Shown: positions 1-11,106 of the stretch, in pieces
Position numbering within the stretch: the stretch's first letter is position 1
Layout of the letters: each line of letters opens with the position of its first letter
The notes under the pieces: model-generated
The model's database searches: none
Seen by the model: only the letters and a program-made list of their open reading frames with translations
What the model was told of the DNA's origin: nothing
Position numbers and translations under genes: made by a program
NCBI GenBank assembly: GCA_018398585.1
Contig: JAGTTD010000013.1
Location: forward strand, 31,327,131-31,391,130
Reading direction: 5' to 3'
Length of the DNA: 64,000 nucleotides
DNA from: Simmondsia chinensis
Lineage: Eukaryota > Streptophyta > Magnoliopsida > Caryophyllales > Simmondsiaceae

Positions 1-90
1 CGTAATTTTAAAAAATTAGAAAAGTTAGGTAGTTTTTTGATACCTAGTTAAAAATGTAGGTGGTTTTCAGTAAAATACCCAAAATAATAA
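1..90. repeat. Right end of a foldback MITE cut by the window edge
   Basis: The first ~80 bases match, with few differences, the right terminal arm of the foldback element at 32885-33435 (compare 33355-33425). Shared words include AAAAAATTAGAAAAGTTAGG and TTTTTTGATACCT. Only the right arm is in the window. Non-coding. Confidence 0.6.
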
Positions 91-1123
91 AAAGTTCCAA
101 AAGATGATATGGATGTCATTTGGGTAAATATTTTTCTTTATATGTTAGTTTTGGAAATATTTTTTCTTTTAGTGTTATTTTAGGCACCGGCTCAACAAAG
201 ACCCCTTTTATATTTCTACATGCTCCTCATGCAGATTCCAGTTATAGTTAGAGAGCGGAGAGTATAAAAACTGGCCCCATATTTTATTAACAATATATAG
301 TATACTAAGTGGAGCATTGGGGTTTGTTCTCGAGATTCGCGTTTAATGAAACTTTGGAACCATGTCAAGGAATCACATATCCCAATAACGATATGCTATA
401 ATTCAGTGAATGCTCAAAAATGATTTATCATCTAACATTTTTTTAAGTTGTCGGGAATGTTCTTAAGCATAGCTAGCATGCGAGCGCACAATTTAGCTCC
501 AGCGGCTCCGCTTGTTCCCAGTACTGAGCCAGCTGAGACCGTGACCAGTGTTGCTCAATAAAATATTTAATATTTTGTCTTGTTTTTGCAGTGTTTCTAA
601 ATTGATTATTCTACAAAAACCTGAAGGATGTCACACTTGATGATTTCTTCTTCCAAGGACTACATATCCCTTGGAGTACGAACAACAGATTTGGATCAAA
701 TGTTATACAATAGGCATGGCCAATGTTATTGCAATGCCTTTTTTTTTTTTTGATAAATAGCGACAGGGTTGCAGTACAGATCTGGCCATATAGCTTGGTC
801 TTTGCAAATCAGGAGCTTATACGCATTTAACAGTACCGTAAAATACCAAATAATTGTTAAAAGATATGAATACATGCCTTAAATTGTAGACATAATTCCC
901 CAAAATTACTTGCTTCTTGCTATTCTTTCTCCGGAGTATGCTCAAACAACGTTGTATTGAGGCGATCAGAGATGACTGTGATAATAAAAGAGGAAAAGAG
1001 AGCTTGAAGGAATGCTTGACCTTGCAATGAGGTTTCAAGTTCACTCCTACTTTTTGATTTTCACGATAGGTTTACTCTTTTGTATGTTATTAATTTGTAA
1101 TTGACTTGTTAAGAAACTGCATA
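91..1123. other. Intergenic AT-rich DNA without a recognised gene
   Basis: No convincing coding region is present. The short open frames (for example 817-1044 on the minus strand) lack family features. A T-run followed by GATAAATAGCGACAGGGTTG at 739-775 resembles the L1-type tail seen many times elsewhere and is listed separately. Confidence 0.6.
739..850 (-). mobile_element. L1-type LINE 3'-end fragment
   Basis: A T-run is followed by GATAAATAGCGACAGGGTTG. On the minus strand this is the end of an L1-like 3' UTR (GCTATTTATC then A-tail), the same terminus as at 5785, 31540 and 25349. The 5' limit is not visible, so the end coordinate is approximate. Confidence 0.5.
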
Positions 1124-1131
1124 TGATAACT
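1124..1131. repeat. Left 8-bp target site duplication of the hAT-like element
   Basis: TGATAACT directly before the terminal repeat; identical to 5492-5499. Confidence 0.8.
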
Positions 1132-1445
1132 AGGGGTGTAAACGACCCGAGCCGCTCGCAAGTAGCTCGTGAGTAGCTCGAATAAAACTTGACTTGAACT
1201 CGAATTAACCAAGTTCGAACTCGAGTTTGAGTATCAAAAGATACTCGATTAATAAACGCGTACGAATCGAGTAGTAAACTACTCGGCTCGATACTCGATT
1301 AAATACTCGACTCCATACACGATTAAATACTCGATTTGATACTCAAATTGGTACTCTACTCATATGAAGTAGTGCTTATATATTATTTGCTTTCGAAATG
1401 GATAGATTGTGACATTAATAGTAGAATGAAAGAAGAAAGATTCAA

Positions 1446-1797
1446 CATAGGTTCTATTGGATTTATATTTGAATTGCCCTCCTTGCTGCTGCTTAATATT
1501 TAAGCATCTAATTACTGCTTTGGTTATTATTATCGTGATTATTGTTTATTATCGTGATTTGCTCACTTATCCTCTTTACTATTTAAACTACGTGATTTCT
1601 AAATTGTTACTGGAATGCATAATTGTATTCATACGATAAGGTCATAGGTTCTATGGGATTTATATTTGAACTGCCCTCCTTACTGCAGCTTAATATTTAA
1701 GCATCTAATTACTGCTTTGGGTATTATTATCGTGATTTGCTCACTTATCCTCTTTACTATTTAAACTACGTGATCTCTAAATTGTTACTGGAATGCT
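1446..1797 (+). repeat. Two tandem copies of a ~196-bp unit at the LINE 5' end
   Basis: Unit 1 (1446-1618) and unit 2 (1642-1797) both run from ATAGGTTCTAT through GCATCTAATTACTGCTTTGG to TAAATTGTTACTGGAATGC. The second lacks about 20 bases of the first. They lie just upstream of the LINE endonuclease frame and just inside a possible LINE target duplication, so they may be 5' UTR repeats of the LINE. They could also be a duplication in the host hAT element. Confidence 0.7.
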
Positions 1798-1841
1798 TCA
1801 TGCTTCTATACTATATTACATGTGATAGTAAAAATTAGTGG

Positions 1842-4727
1842 ATGAGCGCTACTAGTCACGGAACCCAAAACTTGAGGCCATCTCCAAGGGGGTCTGGGAG
1901 GGGGAGGACAAAACAAAAGGAGGTGGGAAACTTGAGACTAGGGACACTAAATGTCAGAACGTTAACAAAGAAGAGCTTCGAAGTAGCCCAAATGATAATA
2001 AAGAGAAGGGTCAACTTTCTTTGTCTGCAAGAGACTAAATGGATTGGCATGAAGGCCAGAGACGTGTTGGGATATAAGCTATGGTATGCGGGTAAGGTCA
2101 GAGGTAGGAATGGAGTTGGCATCATTGTGGATAGCAGTCTTAATGATAAAGTAGTCAGAGTGTCCTGGACTGGCAATAGGATCATAGCCTTCAGGATGGT
2201 CCAAGATGGGGAGATATGGAACGGTACATGAGAAGGCAACATTCTGGGAGGACTTAGACACAATGATGCAAGGCATACCCCAAAGCGAACAAGTGGTGAT
2301 TGGTGGGGATTTCAATGGGCATGTGGGCACGACCGAGGATGGCTATGCACCATACCGTGGAGGATTTGGTTTTGGAACTAGGAATGCAGAGGGCAAAGTG
2401 CTCCTAGACTTTGCAGTCACTTATGAGCTAACAATTGCCAACACCTTCTTCAGGAAGCGGATGAGTATATCACCATGTTCTAAAGCGGTGGGACAAGGAC
2501 ACAGATTGATTACATACTGTTAAGGAGAAGGGTATAAAGAGACTGTAGGGATTGTGAAGGTACCCCAGGGGAAGATCTTTCTACATAACATAGGGTGTAG
2601 TGTGCCAATGTAAAGGCGAAGAAGAGGGCCAGAAGTACGAGGAAACCTGCGCTGAGATATACTCGCTGGAGAGATTTGAAGGGGGAGACATGGCCTATAA
2701 CGAAAAACCGGAGTTGGAGCTTGAGTGGGATATGGAAGGAGACACAAACCAAATATGGAACCATTTGGCCTAGAAGATCAGAGGATTGGCACAAGAGGTT
2801 CTGGGCGTGTGGGGCACGGAAAAATAGAGAGTGCTGGTGGCGGTCCAAGGAGGTCCAAGAGAAGATTATGGCCAAACAACACTATTTCAAGGAGTGGGAA
2901 AGTAGTGGAGATGAGGACAAGACATCAATATCAACACGCTAAGAAAGAAGCAAAGAGAGCGGTCAGAGAAGCACAATCAAGAGCATATGAGAATTTCTAC
3001 AAAAGACTGGATACCGAGGAGGGAGCCAGAGATATATATAAAATCGCAAAAGCAAGAGAAAGGAAGACGAGGGACTTAGACTGGGCAAAGTGCATAAAAG
3101 GGGAGGACGGTCAAGTGCTCGCGGACGGGCAACAAATTAAAGTCAAGTGGAAAGCCTACTTCTATGATCTACTCAACGATTCGGGGAAATTGAGATATCC
3201 CTAGGGGATCTTCAACCATCTGCAGGGCACTAGAACCAATGGCACAATGCGCAAATTAGTATTGAAAAAGTCAAGGAAGCACTGAAACGTACGGGAAGGA
3301 GTAAAGCAATGAGCCCAGACGGAATACCCATAGAGGCACGGAAATGCCTTAGACAGAAGGGCATCACCTGGTTGACTAAACTATTTAACCAAATCCTATT
3401 AGGAGAAAGGATGCCAGATGAATGGAGGAAGAGCACTTTGGTCCCAATCTATAAGAACAAAGGTGACATACAGAGTTGCATCAACTATCAGGGTATTAAA
3501 CTAATGTGCCACACCCTGAAACTATATGAGAGAATCATAGAGAAGAGGTTATGGCAATAGGCAGAGGTGTTCGAGGACCAATTCGGATTCATGCCTGGGA
3601 GATCAACAACAGAAGCCATCCACCTCCTAAAAAGAACGATAGAGCGATATAGTGAGAGATAAAGGACTTCCACATGGTTTTCATTGATCTGGAAAAGGCA
3701 TATGACGGAGTGCCAAGAGGGATCCTATGGAGGGTGTTGGATAGGAAAGGCATTCTAGTACCATATGTCAGGGCTATTAGAGACATGTATGACGATGCAC
3801 AAACTAACGTGCGTACACCAAAAGGAGAGACAAAATCTTTTCCAGTAACAGTAGGGGTACACCAAGGATTTGCCTTGAGTCCCTTTCTATTCATTCTGGT
3901 AATGGATAAGCTCATTAGGCATATCTAAGGGGATATGCCCTTGTGCATACTTTTTGCGGATGACATAGTTTTGGTGGGGCAGTCTTCAGAAGAGGTAAAC
4001 AAGAAGCTGGAATTGTGGAGGAGAGCTTTGGAATCGAATGGCCTACAGATCAGTAGATCCAAGACCAAATATATGAAACTCAAGTTCAATCCCTCTACCA
4101 TGCCTAGCATAAAGGATGTTAAGATAGGATCTGAGATCATACAGAGAAAAGAGAGATTCGAGTACTTGGGTTCCATGGTTCAGCAAAACGCCGAAGTTGA
4201 CGAGAATGTCAACAACCAGATAAAGTGGGAAGGCATAAATGGAGGATGGCCTCCGCAGTACTCTGTGATAGAAAGTTCCCATTAAAACTAAGGGAAAAAT
4301 ACTGTAAGATGGTAGTGAGACCGGCTATGTCTTACAAGGGGGAGTGTTGGCCGATAAGAAAATATCATACACAGAAGATGAAGGTGGTGGAGACAAGGAT
4401 GCTACAATGGATGTGTGAACACACACAGAAGAATAGAATCAGGAACGACGTCATAAGAGTCAAATTGGTTGTGGCTTCGATTGAAGATAAATTAAGAGAG
4501 TAGCATTTGAGGTTGTTTGGTCATGTTATTGGGAGACCATCCACTGTTCCAGTCAGGAGATGCGAACAGCCCCATACTCAGCTAGGGAGGAGAGGGAGAG
4601 GCAGGCAGAAGAAGAGATGGTTGGAGATGATCCGACAGGACCTCACCCATCTAAACCTATGGAGGAGATGGCCTCAGATAGAGCTCGTTGGAGAGCGAGC
4701 ATTGGGGTAGTCAATATAGCGGCTTAG
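1842..4727 (+). pseudogene. RTE LINE endonuclease-reverse transcriptase, broken
   Basis: Read through several frames, the region encodes an EEP-family endonuclease (LRLGTLNVRTL near 1950, LQETKW near 2025, GVGIIVD near 2115, GGDFNGHVG near 2300). It is followed by an RTE reverse transcriptase (MSPDGIPIEA near 3309, [14 protein letters not shown] near 3680, [11 protein letters not shown] near 3860, catalytic box LFADDIVLVGQ near 3950) and the C-terminal region ending RASIGVVNIAA and a stop at about 4727. Plant RTE proteins are a single long polyprotein. Here the frame changes or stops at least eight times, and the endonuclease stretch between IWN and the FWEDL region appears shortened. The product must be dead. 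Confidence 0.85.
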
Positions 4728-4954
4728 AGTAGTGCTTTCTCTTTTTACTGGCACTAGGGCCTCCAGGTGTCCCGATTTCCTCTTTGGTGCACATATTAAC
4801 ACACTTATTTGCTTATGTGGGTACGAGCTGGTTATTAGCTTGCAGTTACCTGCCATTAAGTTTTGGTCATAATGTTTGGCGAGTGATATTTACTACTCTA
4901 TACTGCCCTAATACTATGTGGTTCATGCTTCCAGGCTTCTATGCATCCATGACG

Positions 4955-5100
4955 ACACGTTTCCTTAGGCCGGGGGTCATCGGAAACAGCTTCCCTTTAG
5001 GGTAGTACCTAAAGGGGAAGGTTGCATACATAGCCCCCTCCAGACCCGTATATGCGGGAGCCCTTGTGACATTGGGATTGTAGTTGTAGTTATAGTTGTT
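4955..5100 (+). repeat. RTE LINE 3' terminal module shared with SINEs
   Basis: This segment holds a CCGGGGGTCATCGGAAACAG word, a short inverted repeat around CCCTTTAGGG...CCTAAAGGGG, AAGGTTGCATACATAG, GCGGGAGCCC and a TTG-like tail. The same order of words ends the RTE copy at 54229-55374 and every 5S-headed SINE copy in the window. Confidence 0.75.
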
Positions 5101-5491
5101 GAAAGAAGGAAGATTGAATTCCTTATAAAAGATGGCATGTTACATTTATGGTGGAGTGAAAGAACTAGTACTTATTTGCTGGTATTTTTTAAAACTTAGG
5201 TTTTGATGCATATTTGCTATTAATATATCGACGACTTATGGTTCTATATGTTAAAATATAGTGTAGGTAATAATTGAGTATCCAAATTAAGTATAACTAA
5301 TATTCAAGTGTGTGAAATAATATTATAATAGAGTTAATTTGTTGAACGTTTATATGCACAATAAATGAGTACTCGAGTCAAGTCGAGTACTCGAATAATT
5401 AATCGAGTTCGAGTTCGAGCAAAATTAACAACTCGAATCGAGTTCAAGTCGAGTACTAAGATACTTGGTTCGGCTCGACTTGATTACACCC

Positions 5492-5499
5492 TGATAACT
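5492..5499. repeat. Right 8-bp target site duplication of the hAT-like element
   Basis: TGATAACT directly after the right terminal repeat; identical to 1124-1131. Confidence 0.8.
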
Positions 5500-5784
5500 T
5501 AAAATTTAAAGAGAGAAAACAACTTAAACATAATAGATAAGATAGATAATAGATAATGTTGTCTCCTCTTCGTACTCCATAAAAGAGACAGAAGTTGCTT
5601 TAGTTACACGTAAATCTTTACTTAATTTTTCACCTTTTGTGATAACAACAAAAAATAGTAACAAGAAAAATAATAAATAAATAAATAACACTATTATTAT
5701 AATATGGATAATTTTTATTATTATAGGGCTAATAATAGGACAAGGGATATGCTACTTTCCTGGCAATAATAAAATTATTAGTGC
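5500..5784. other. AT-rich spacer
   Basis: No gene or element border was recognised between the hAT target duplication and the L1-like tail. Confidence 0.5.
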
Positions 5785-6117
5785 TTTTTTTTTTTTTTTT
5801 GATAATTAGCGATAAAAGTTGCGATATAATAGGCACTTTGTACAAATAAGATCTGATTCAACCCATAGCAAACGGGGAATAAAACAAAGGAAAAAAATAC
5901 AACTAATCAGGCAAACAAGATTACAAGACAAAACACAGGCAAACGACCAACAGACTATAAGACTATAACCATTACTAGACAGTACGAACCAGGAAAAAGA
6001 GAAAAATCCAATGTATCAAAGCTACGCGGAGATTAACAGAAAAACAGATCGACCAATATCCTGATTCATTTTGACAATGCACTCAATCACAATCGATTCA
6101 TCACCATTGAAATTCAG
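5785..6117 (-). mobile_element. L1-like ORF1-to-3'UTR fragment
   Basis: On the minus strand the insert begins inside a coding frame reading NFNGDESIVIECIVKMN and runs to a TAG. An AT-rich 3' UTR of about 250 bases follows, ending GACTTTTATCGC-TAATTATC-type sequence and a 16-base A-tail (5785-5800 as T). The residues GDESIVI match the C-terminus of the ORF1-type protein at 44015-44074. TTATTAGT at 5775-5782 and 6118-6125 is a plausible short target duplication. No endonuclease or RT sequence lies between the coding end and the tail. Confidence 0.7.
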
Positions 6118-6125
6118 TTATTAGT

Positions 6126-7769
6126 CCTTATATTAATAACAATACCCTAAAAAAGGCTTTTTAATTGCATAATAATACAATACTAGGTTTGTTCCCGTGC
6201 GATACACGGGTGATATTTATTAGTCACTGTATTTTATAATTGTAATTTTTTGCATCGAACAAATATTTTATTTTATCAGTTTTCTATAGTCTTGTTCAAT
6301 TTACATAATTGAAATAGTAGTAATTGTAAAAAAATATGATAAAATATATTTCTTATTTTAAGCCTTTGACAGGAAATTTATTTTTCTTTTTTTCTTGTAT
6401 GAATTTTTTTCTTTTGTGAATTAAATATAGAAAGTCTTAAACTATAATTTTTTTTTTTTAATTTTTGGTTGTTGAAGGTTTAATTTTTTTTCTTTTATGG
6501 ACTAAATACGAAAAGTCTTAAATCAAACGGATTACATAAGAGAAGTCTTAAATTAAAAATTTACCGCTCTAATTTTTCCTTTTTTATTTTTGGTTCTTGG
6601 GGCCGGTTTTTGTTTTATAGAACCCTTTTTATTTTTCATATATTAAATATGAAAAGTCTTAAATTGAAAATTTGTTTTCCCTATTAATTTTTAGAACTTT
6701 AATGAATTAACTTTTGTTGTATCTTAGTTTTATTATCGAATGTGTAGATCTTATAAATTATAGTCAAACTTTGCTTACCTCACCAGGTTAAAATAAATCC
6801 TTTCTTGCAGTAGACATGCAAAATGCCGCATTTCGTGGATTAAATACGAAAAATCTTTTTTTTTTTTTTTTTGGTTTTTGGAGGCCTAACTTGCACCTTG
6901 TTTTCAAATTACGTAAGAAAAGTCTTAATATTATTTTTATATTTTAATAAGCTGACTTTTTTAAAAATAATACAAAAGTCCTTGATTCTTTTGAATTACT
7001 AAAAAGGCTCCTAAGTTATGTCATATTAATGAAGGGCACCTCTTCGACGTAGTGACGTTACTTTATATCAACAAAGTTGATGTGGAAACTATTTAATACT
7101 ATAAAAAACAGATAAAAATATCTTTCAATAACTATAAATAAGTGCATTAAATGATTGTGAGTTTTGATGGGCTAATTGAGTTTGGCCTATGATTAATTGG
7201 CCTTAGTTTTTTAATTCTTTCTCGAGCTCCACTTCGATGGATGCGCCGGTTTGTACTGAGAGTTATCTCTTTAATTATTGAAAAAAAGATGATTGTTTTG
7301 CGCAGCGGCAAAAAATGTGAGGTTGGTGGCGTTAAATTTTTATGTGAAATCGGGGTTTGATATTGGAGTTATTTGGAGTGGTTTTTCTAGGCATTATTTT
7401 AAGTGAATTGATCGGGAAGAGTAATTTTTCACTGGTTTATGAAGGTAATCCCTGTATCACTTAAACTATTTGTAGATTTTTAGTTATGGCAAACATTTTG
7501 AAATCTATATCATTGTAATTACTATTTTTATAATGGATTTTGTGGTCGGTTAGCCTTGTGGGTTTTCCTTTTACCCTTAAGGGTTTTCCACATTATATCT
7601 GGTATTGATTTATTTTCGCTTTATTTCCCTCGTTGATATTTGGTGATATTACTGAGCCATGTGAATTAATCTGTCATTATTATTGGCTTGAGTGGTCGAT
7701 TGAACTGGGTTTAGGTGTTCTATACCCCAATAGTTTTTTTGTGGTCATGGGCCGTTTGTATTGATCAAG
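6126..7769. other. Intergenic AT-rich DNA with MITE-like fragment
   Basis: No coding region was recognised. 6960-7145 (AAAAGTCCTTGATTC, AAAAAGGCTCCTAA, TTGATGTGGAAACTATTTAA) is a weak relative of the foldback element at 8543-8945. The T-runs at 6450 and 6856 are not followed by the L1 tail motif. Confidence 0.5.
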
Positions 7770-8335
7770 GGAAATTCTCACTTGGGTACCTCGAGGTGTG
7801 ATCATTTATCACATAGATACCCAACCATTTAATATATTCAATGATGTATCTCGAGGTTTGAATATTTTATCACTTAGCTAACCTGCGTTGGAATTTGTTG
7901 AATTTTGGTGAGAATTAGACCTCTTTTATTCAAAAGATGCTAACATAGTACATGGATACAATAATATATATGAGTCACATTAATGACTTCAGCAAAAAAA
8001 TCAACGAATTCCGATAAAAAGTTCACTGAATTTGGATGCAAACTATCTATATGTTGACAAAATCAATTGCCATTTCAGCATTTTTTGGTTAAAAAATACC
8101 AAATTGTATTGTATTATTTATATATTGTTGGAATCATTTTACTTTAAAATTTTTTTAATGAAAATCTATCGAATTGGGAAGAAAGGTACCTAATTGATCA
8201 AAATTTTAAATTTTATAGTACCTAAGTGATAAAGTTTTAAACTTCAAGATACTTCATTGTATTTATTTTAAAAATTTATAGTACCTAAATTTTAAATGAT
8301 CAAACCTTACAGTATTTAACTGATGATTTCCAAAA
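7770..8335. repeat. Foldback MITE with ~110-base inverted arms
   Basis: The left arm (7772-7880: GAAATTCTCACTTGGGTACC, GATCATTTATCAC, ATGTATCTCGAGGTTTGAA) pairs in inverse order with the right arm (8205-8332: TAAGTGATAAAGTTTTAAAC, TTCAAGATACTTCATTG, AATGATCAAACCTTACAG). It is non-coding, with an AT-rich centre. The superfamily is not assigned because I found no clean target duplication. Confidence 0.6.
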
Positions 8336-8542
8336 TAATAATTTAAAAAAACAAAAAAGAGCATGAGAATTGGCGAACAAAGTAAGCAGGAAGAGTATGA
8401 AATGCGCATATTCTTATTTGGCTTGCAAGTAATACCATAGAATGCTTAATTATTAATCAATTATTATCAACTACATTACATTATTATATACTTATATATA
8501 TATATATATATTATTTATTATTTGGTGGGTTATTTACATTTT

Positions 8543-8945
8543 AGTAGTTGATTTTTTTAAATAATAAAAGGGACCCAGATTTTTTTAAATTAATAAAAAG
8601 ACACCTAAATTTGTATACAATAAGAAGGGTTTATCTGACGTGATAATATAATTTTTTTATCGATAGAGTTGAAGTAGAAACTAATTCTTTACTAATGTCA
8701 CAGTAAAATGATAAAAATACAATTCAATACCCTTATTTTTACTTTATAAGCACGAAATTTAAGATATTATATTATGTATTTTGCTTAATTTTTTTAAAAA
8801 ATATTGTTATTAAAGGGTATTTTGTCATTTTACTGTAGTATTATTAAAAAATAGTTTCTACGTCAACTATGTTGACAGAAAATGACATCATCAGGCCACA
8901 GTATTTGATTTATAGATTTTAGTATTTTTAAAATGCATTTAGCGT
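8543..8945. repeat. Foldback MITE (copy in D1)
   Basis: The arms read CATTTTAGTAGTTGATTTTT...ATAGAGTTGAAGTAGAAAC on the left and TTTCTACGTCAACTATGTTG on the right in inverse order, around an AT-rich centre with AATACCCTTATTTT/AAAGGGTATTTTGTC. Relatives are at 53460-53860 (its paralogue) and 44760-45185. Non-coding. Confidence 0.6.
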
Positions 8946-8999
8946 TTTCTTAATAAATAATGGAAAATGTAAAATGCATACTAAATTTAGGAATTCAAT

Positions 9000-9251
9000 G
9001 CAACAATAACAATAAACTCAGTGGTTCAAAGGCTCCCCCATAAACGGGGTCTAGGATGGGTGGATGTACGCAGCCTTATCCCTTTAGGGTGTACCCTTAC
9101 CGAGAGGTTGTTTCTGAGAACTTCCAACTTTATAGGGTTGGCAACACGAGGCCTTCTGAGAAAGTCACCCATCCAAGTACTACCCTTGCCCAAGCACGCT
9201 TAACTTCGGAGTTCTAATAGGATCGGTGCCTGAGTGCCTGGTAAATAAACC
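9000..9251 (-). mobile_element. 5S rRNA-derived SINE with RTE-like tail
   Basis: On the minus strand the head reads ACCAGGCACTCAGGCACCGA, ATTAGAACTCCGAAGTTAAG, GTGCTTGGGC, GTAGTACTTGGATGGGTGAC. This follows plant 5S rRNA from about position 12 to the 3' end, including the internal control region. The second half (CCAACCCTATAAAGTTGGAA, AGGGATAAGGCTGCGTACAT, GACCCCGTTTATGG) ends in TTATTGTTATTGTTG and matches the RTE 3' ends. A 19-bp target duplication, CTAAATTTAGGAATTCAAT at 8981-8999 against 9252-9270 (one mismatch), shows retroposition as a complete unit. Confidence 0.8.
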
Positions 9252-9510
9252 CTAAATTTAGGCATTCAATAATGCGACATAAATTATTAGATTATAAAAA
9301 AAAACAAAATTAAATCAATAATCTTTGTCTTATATATCTAATAATATAATTGAATTGAACATTTTTTTTTATAGCATTGCTCATAAATATGTAATTATTT
9401 GCAATTTGCAATTATTAAACTGGTAGGTTATCATAAAAAAATTATTTACGATTATTGGATGCTTCGTTGTTGGCGACAGACAATGCGAAACTCTTGCTGG
9501 ATTTGCTGTG

Positions 9511-9513
<3 letters not shown>

Positions 9514-9541
<28 letters not shown>
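9514..9541. repeat. TA dinucleotide repeat
   Basis: A run of TA units next to the plus-strand 5S SINE. The paralogous site at 56438-56477 has a longer run. Confidence 0.9.
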
Positions 9542-9550
9542 CGGTTTATT

Positions 9551-9786
9551 TATTAGGTACTGTACCGGATTCTATAAAAACTTTAAAGTTAAGTATGCTT
9601 GAATGAGAGTAATACCAGGATGGACGACCTTTTGAAAAATCCCAGTTGCCAACCCTATAAGGTTGGAGGTTCTTGAAAACAACCTCTCGGTAAGGTTACA
9701 CCTTGAAGGGGTAAAGCTAAGTACATCCACCCTCACCAAATCCAGCTTAGACTGGAGTCCTTAAGGTACTTGGTCTGTTGTTTTTA
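9551..9786 (+). mobile_element. 5S rRNA-derived SINE, second copy in D1
   Basis: The head reads AGGTACTGTACCGGATTCTA, AACTTTAAAGTTAAGTATGC, AGTAATACCAGGATGGACGA. It is followed by CAACCCTATAAGGTTGGAGG, AAGGGGTAAAGCTAAGTACA and the tail TTGGTCTGTTG. The paralogue at 56490-56727 has a better preserved tail. It is inserted beside a TA repeat, so target duplications are not resolvable. Confidence 0.75.
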
Positions 9787-10660
9787 TTGCGTATATAAAT
9801 ATATATATATATATATGTATATTAATAGAGAAATAGAAATCAATAATTATATTGTCAAAAATACAATCTCACATATATTTTTGCAAAGTTATCCACCCCA
9901 AATCCTTCCATTTACTAATCCAAGTAATTTCATGAGTCTACTATTCAACTTTTCTTTAAAACTTATATCAGTTTCATAAAATTATTATAAGCATAGAACA
10001 TTTGAAAAAAATGTTATCATATCAATAACGAGTTAAAAATAATGATTTAAGTTTAAAACATTGACAATATAATATAGTACGTCTTTTTAAAATATAAACA
10101 CCTTTCGTGCATTGTACGAGGTTACACTAGTATATAATATTACTAAGATATCATTAAATTAAGAACTATCAATTCTTATATAAACAACAACAAATACATG
10201 AAAATTAATTTAAATAGAGAAAGGAGTTTTAGAAAATATATCTTAGATAATATATCTTAGCTTGGGTTAAAGCATGTGGGAACGCTCTACTTAGAAAGGA
10301 AATGCCCCTCCTGCATAAGTGTTGCTATTAAGCTTAAATGCATTCATTTCCTAGGATTCAACAACCCGTCGGACCTTTATTAGTGCAATAATAAAAATCC
10401 CCAAATTACAACTATTAAGCTCACAATTTTTCATAAGAATAAAGGGGGATTGAAAGAATAAAATATTTTATAATTGTATATATTTTTTCCTGCATACTCA
10501 TGCTTTTATATATATATAACATTTTTTTCTTGCCATTAATGTCATTGGTTTTGACCAACGTTCACAAACCGTAGACTCAATTAGGCGTATAATTCAGACT
10601 TTAAATTTTTTGAATAACAATTTAATTTTTGGAGTACTAAAATTTTTTAAATAAATAATA
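9787..10660. other. Intergenic DNA, includes an empty paralogue of three LTR insertions
   Basis: 10130-10430 is similar in order to 35070-35178, 39921-39990 and 40323-40400 taken together (GAGAAAGGAGTTTTAGAAAA, TATATCTTAGCTTGGGTTAA, GGATTCAACAACCCGTCGGA). Here it is uninterrupted, so it shows the state before the Copia and LTR-fragment insertions. No gene was recognised. Confidence 0.6.
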
Positions 10661-11060
10661 GGGTTATTTATGCCAAAGGTCCCCGTACTTTATCTATTAT
10701 GTTAATTTGGTCCTTATACTTTTAATTGTTTCAATTTAGTCCTTGAATAATTTAAAATGTGTCAATTTAGTCCTTTGGTCAAATTTAAGTTAAGTTAATA
10801 TCATAATTTTAAACGAAAAAATTATGTTAGATGTAATTAATTTATTATAAATTCATCCGTTTACTCAATTCAACCTAATTCGTGACCGAGCTATTTAAAA
10901 TTTTATTAAAAACTTAACATAAAATCTTCTCTAAAGACCAAATTGACACATTTTGAATTGTACAAGGAGTCAGGGACTGAATTGATACCAAAAAAAAAAG
11001 AGTATAAGAACTAAATTGACATAATTGATAAAGTACAGGGATCTTTAGCGAAAATAACCC
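10661..11060. mobile_element. MULE-type MITE with perfect 9-bp target duplication
   Basis: This 400-bp non-coding element has ~34-bp terminal inverted repeats (GGGTTATTTATGCCAAAGGT left; complement of ACCTTTAG-type sequence ending AAAATAACCC right). It is flanked by TAAATAATA at 10652-10660 and 11061-11069. A 9-bp duplication is typical of Mutator-like elements. Degenerate relatives with words such as GTGTCAATTTAGTCC occur at 13795, 16145, 17330, 27960, 30095, 57845, 59150 and 62710. Confidence 0.8.
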
Positions 11061-11106
11061 TAAATAATATGATAACAAATAAAGCTTATAAAATACATAG
11101 TTTTTT

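Larger units (their letters stand above)
1446..5100 (+). mobile_element. RTE-type non-LTR retrotransposon (LINE), decayed
   Basis: The element carries an apurinic-type endonuclease followed by a reverse transcriptase in the order usual for RTE LINEs, then a ~370-base 3' UTR. It ends in GCGGGAGCCC and a degenerate TTG-repeat tail (about 5078-5100) rather than poly(A). A possible target duplication is TGAAAGAAGAAAGATTCAA at 1427-1445 against TGAAAGAAGGAAGATTGAA at 5100-5118, with 2 mismatches in 19. The last ~145 bases resemble the 3' half of the 5S-headed SINEs in this window. It is inserted in the hAT-like relic. Confidence 0.8.
1132..5491. mobile_element. hAT-like DNA transposon relic with nested RTE LINE
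   Basis: The left end AGGGGTGTAAACGACCCGAG and the right end (reverse complement GGGTGTAATCAAGTCGAGCC) are imperfect terminal inverted repeats. The element is bordered by an exact 8-bp direct repeat, TGATAACT, at 1124-1131 and 5492-5499, the length expected for hAT elements. Sub-terminal regions (1140-1340 and 5360-5480) are dense in CTCGA words in both orientations, as in many short plant hAT-like elements. No hAT transposase is visible. Most of the 4.36 kb is an inserted LINE (1446-5100), so the original element was about 0.7 kb and non-autonomous. Confidence 0.8.
8470..9785. repeat. Segmental duplication D1, left part
   Basis: This part aligns in order with 53408-56730: the TA-repeat, foldback MITE, minus-strand 5S SINE, ATTCAATAATG spacer, GGTTATCATAAAAAAATT, GACAGACAATGCGAAACTC and plus-strand 5S SINE. 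The partner contains an RTE LINE, an L1-like fragment and another RTE fragment that are absent here. Differences are scattered point changes and short indels. Confidence 0.85.

Noticed and set aside
9000..9251. Functional 5S rRNA gene
   Set aside because: The 5S-like part lacks the first ~11 bases, has many changes, stands alone rather than in tandem arrays, and is followed by a retroposon tail with a flanking target duplication.
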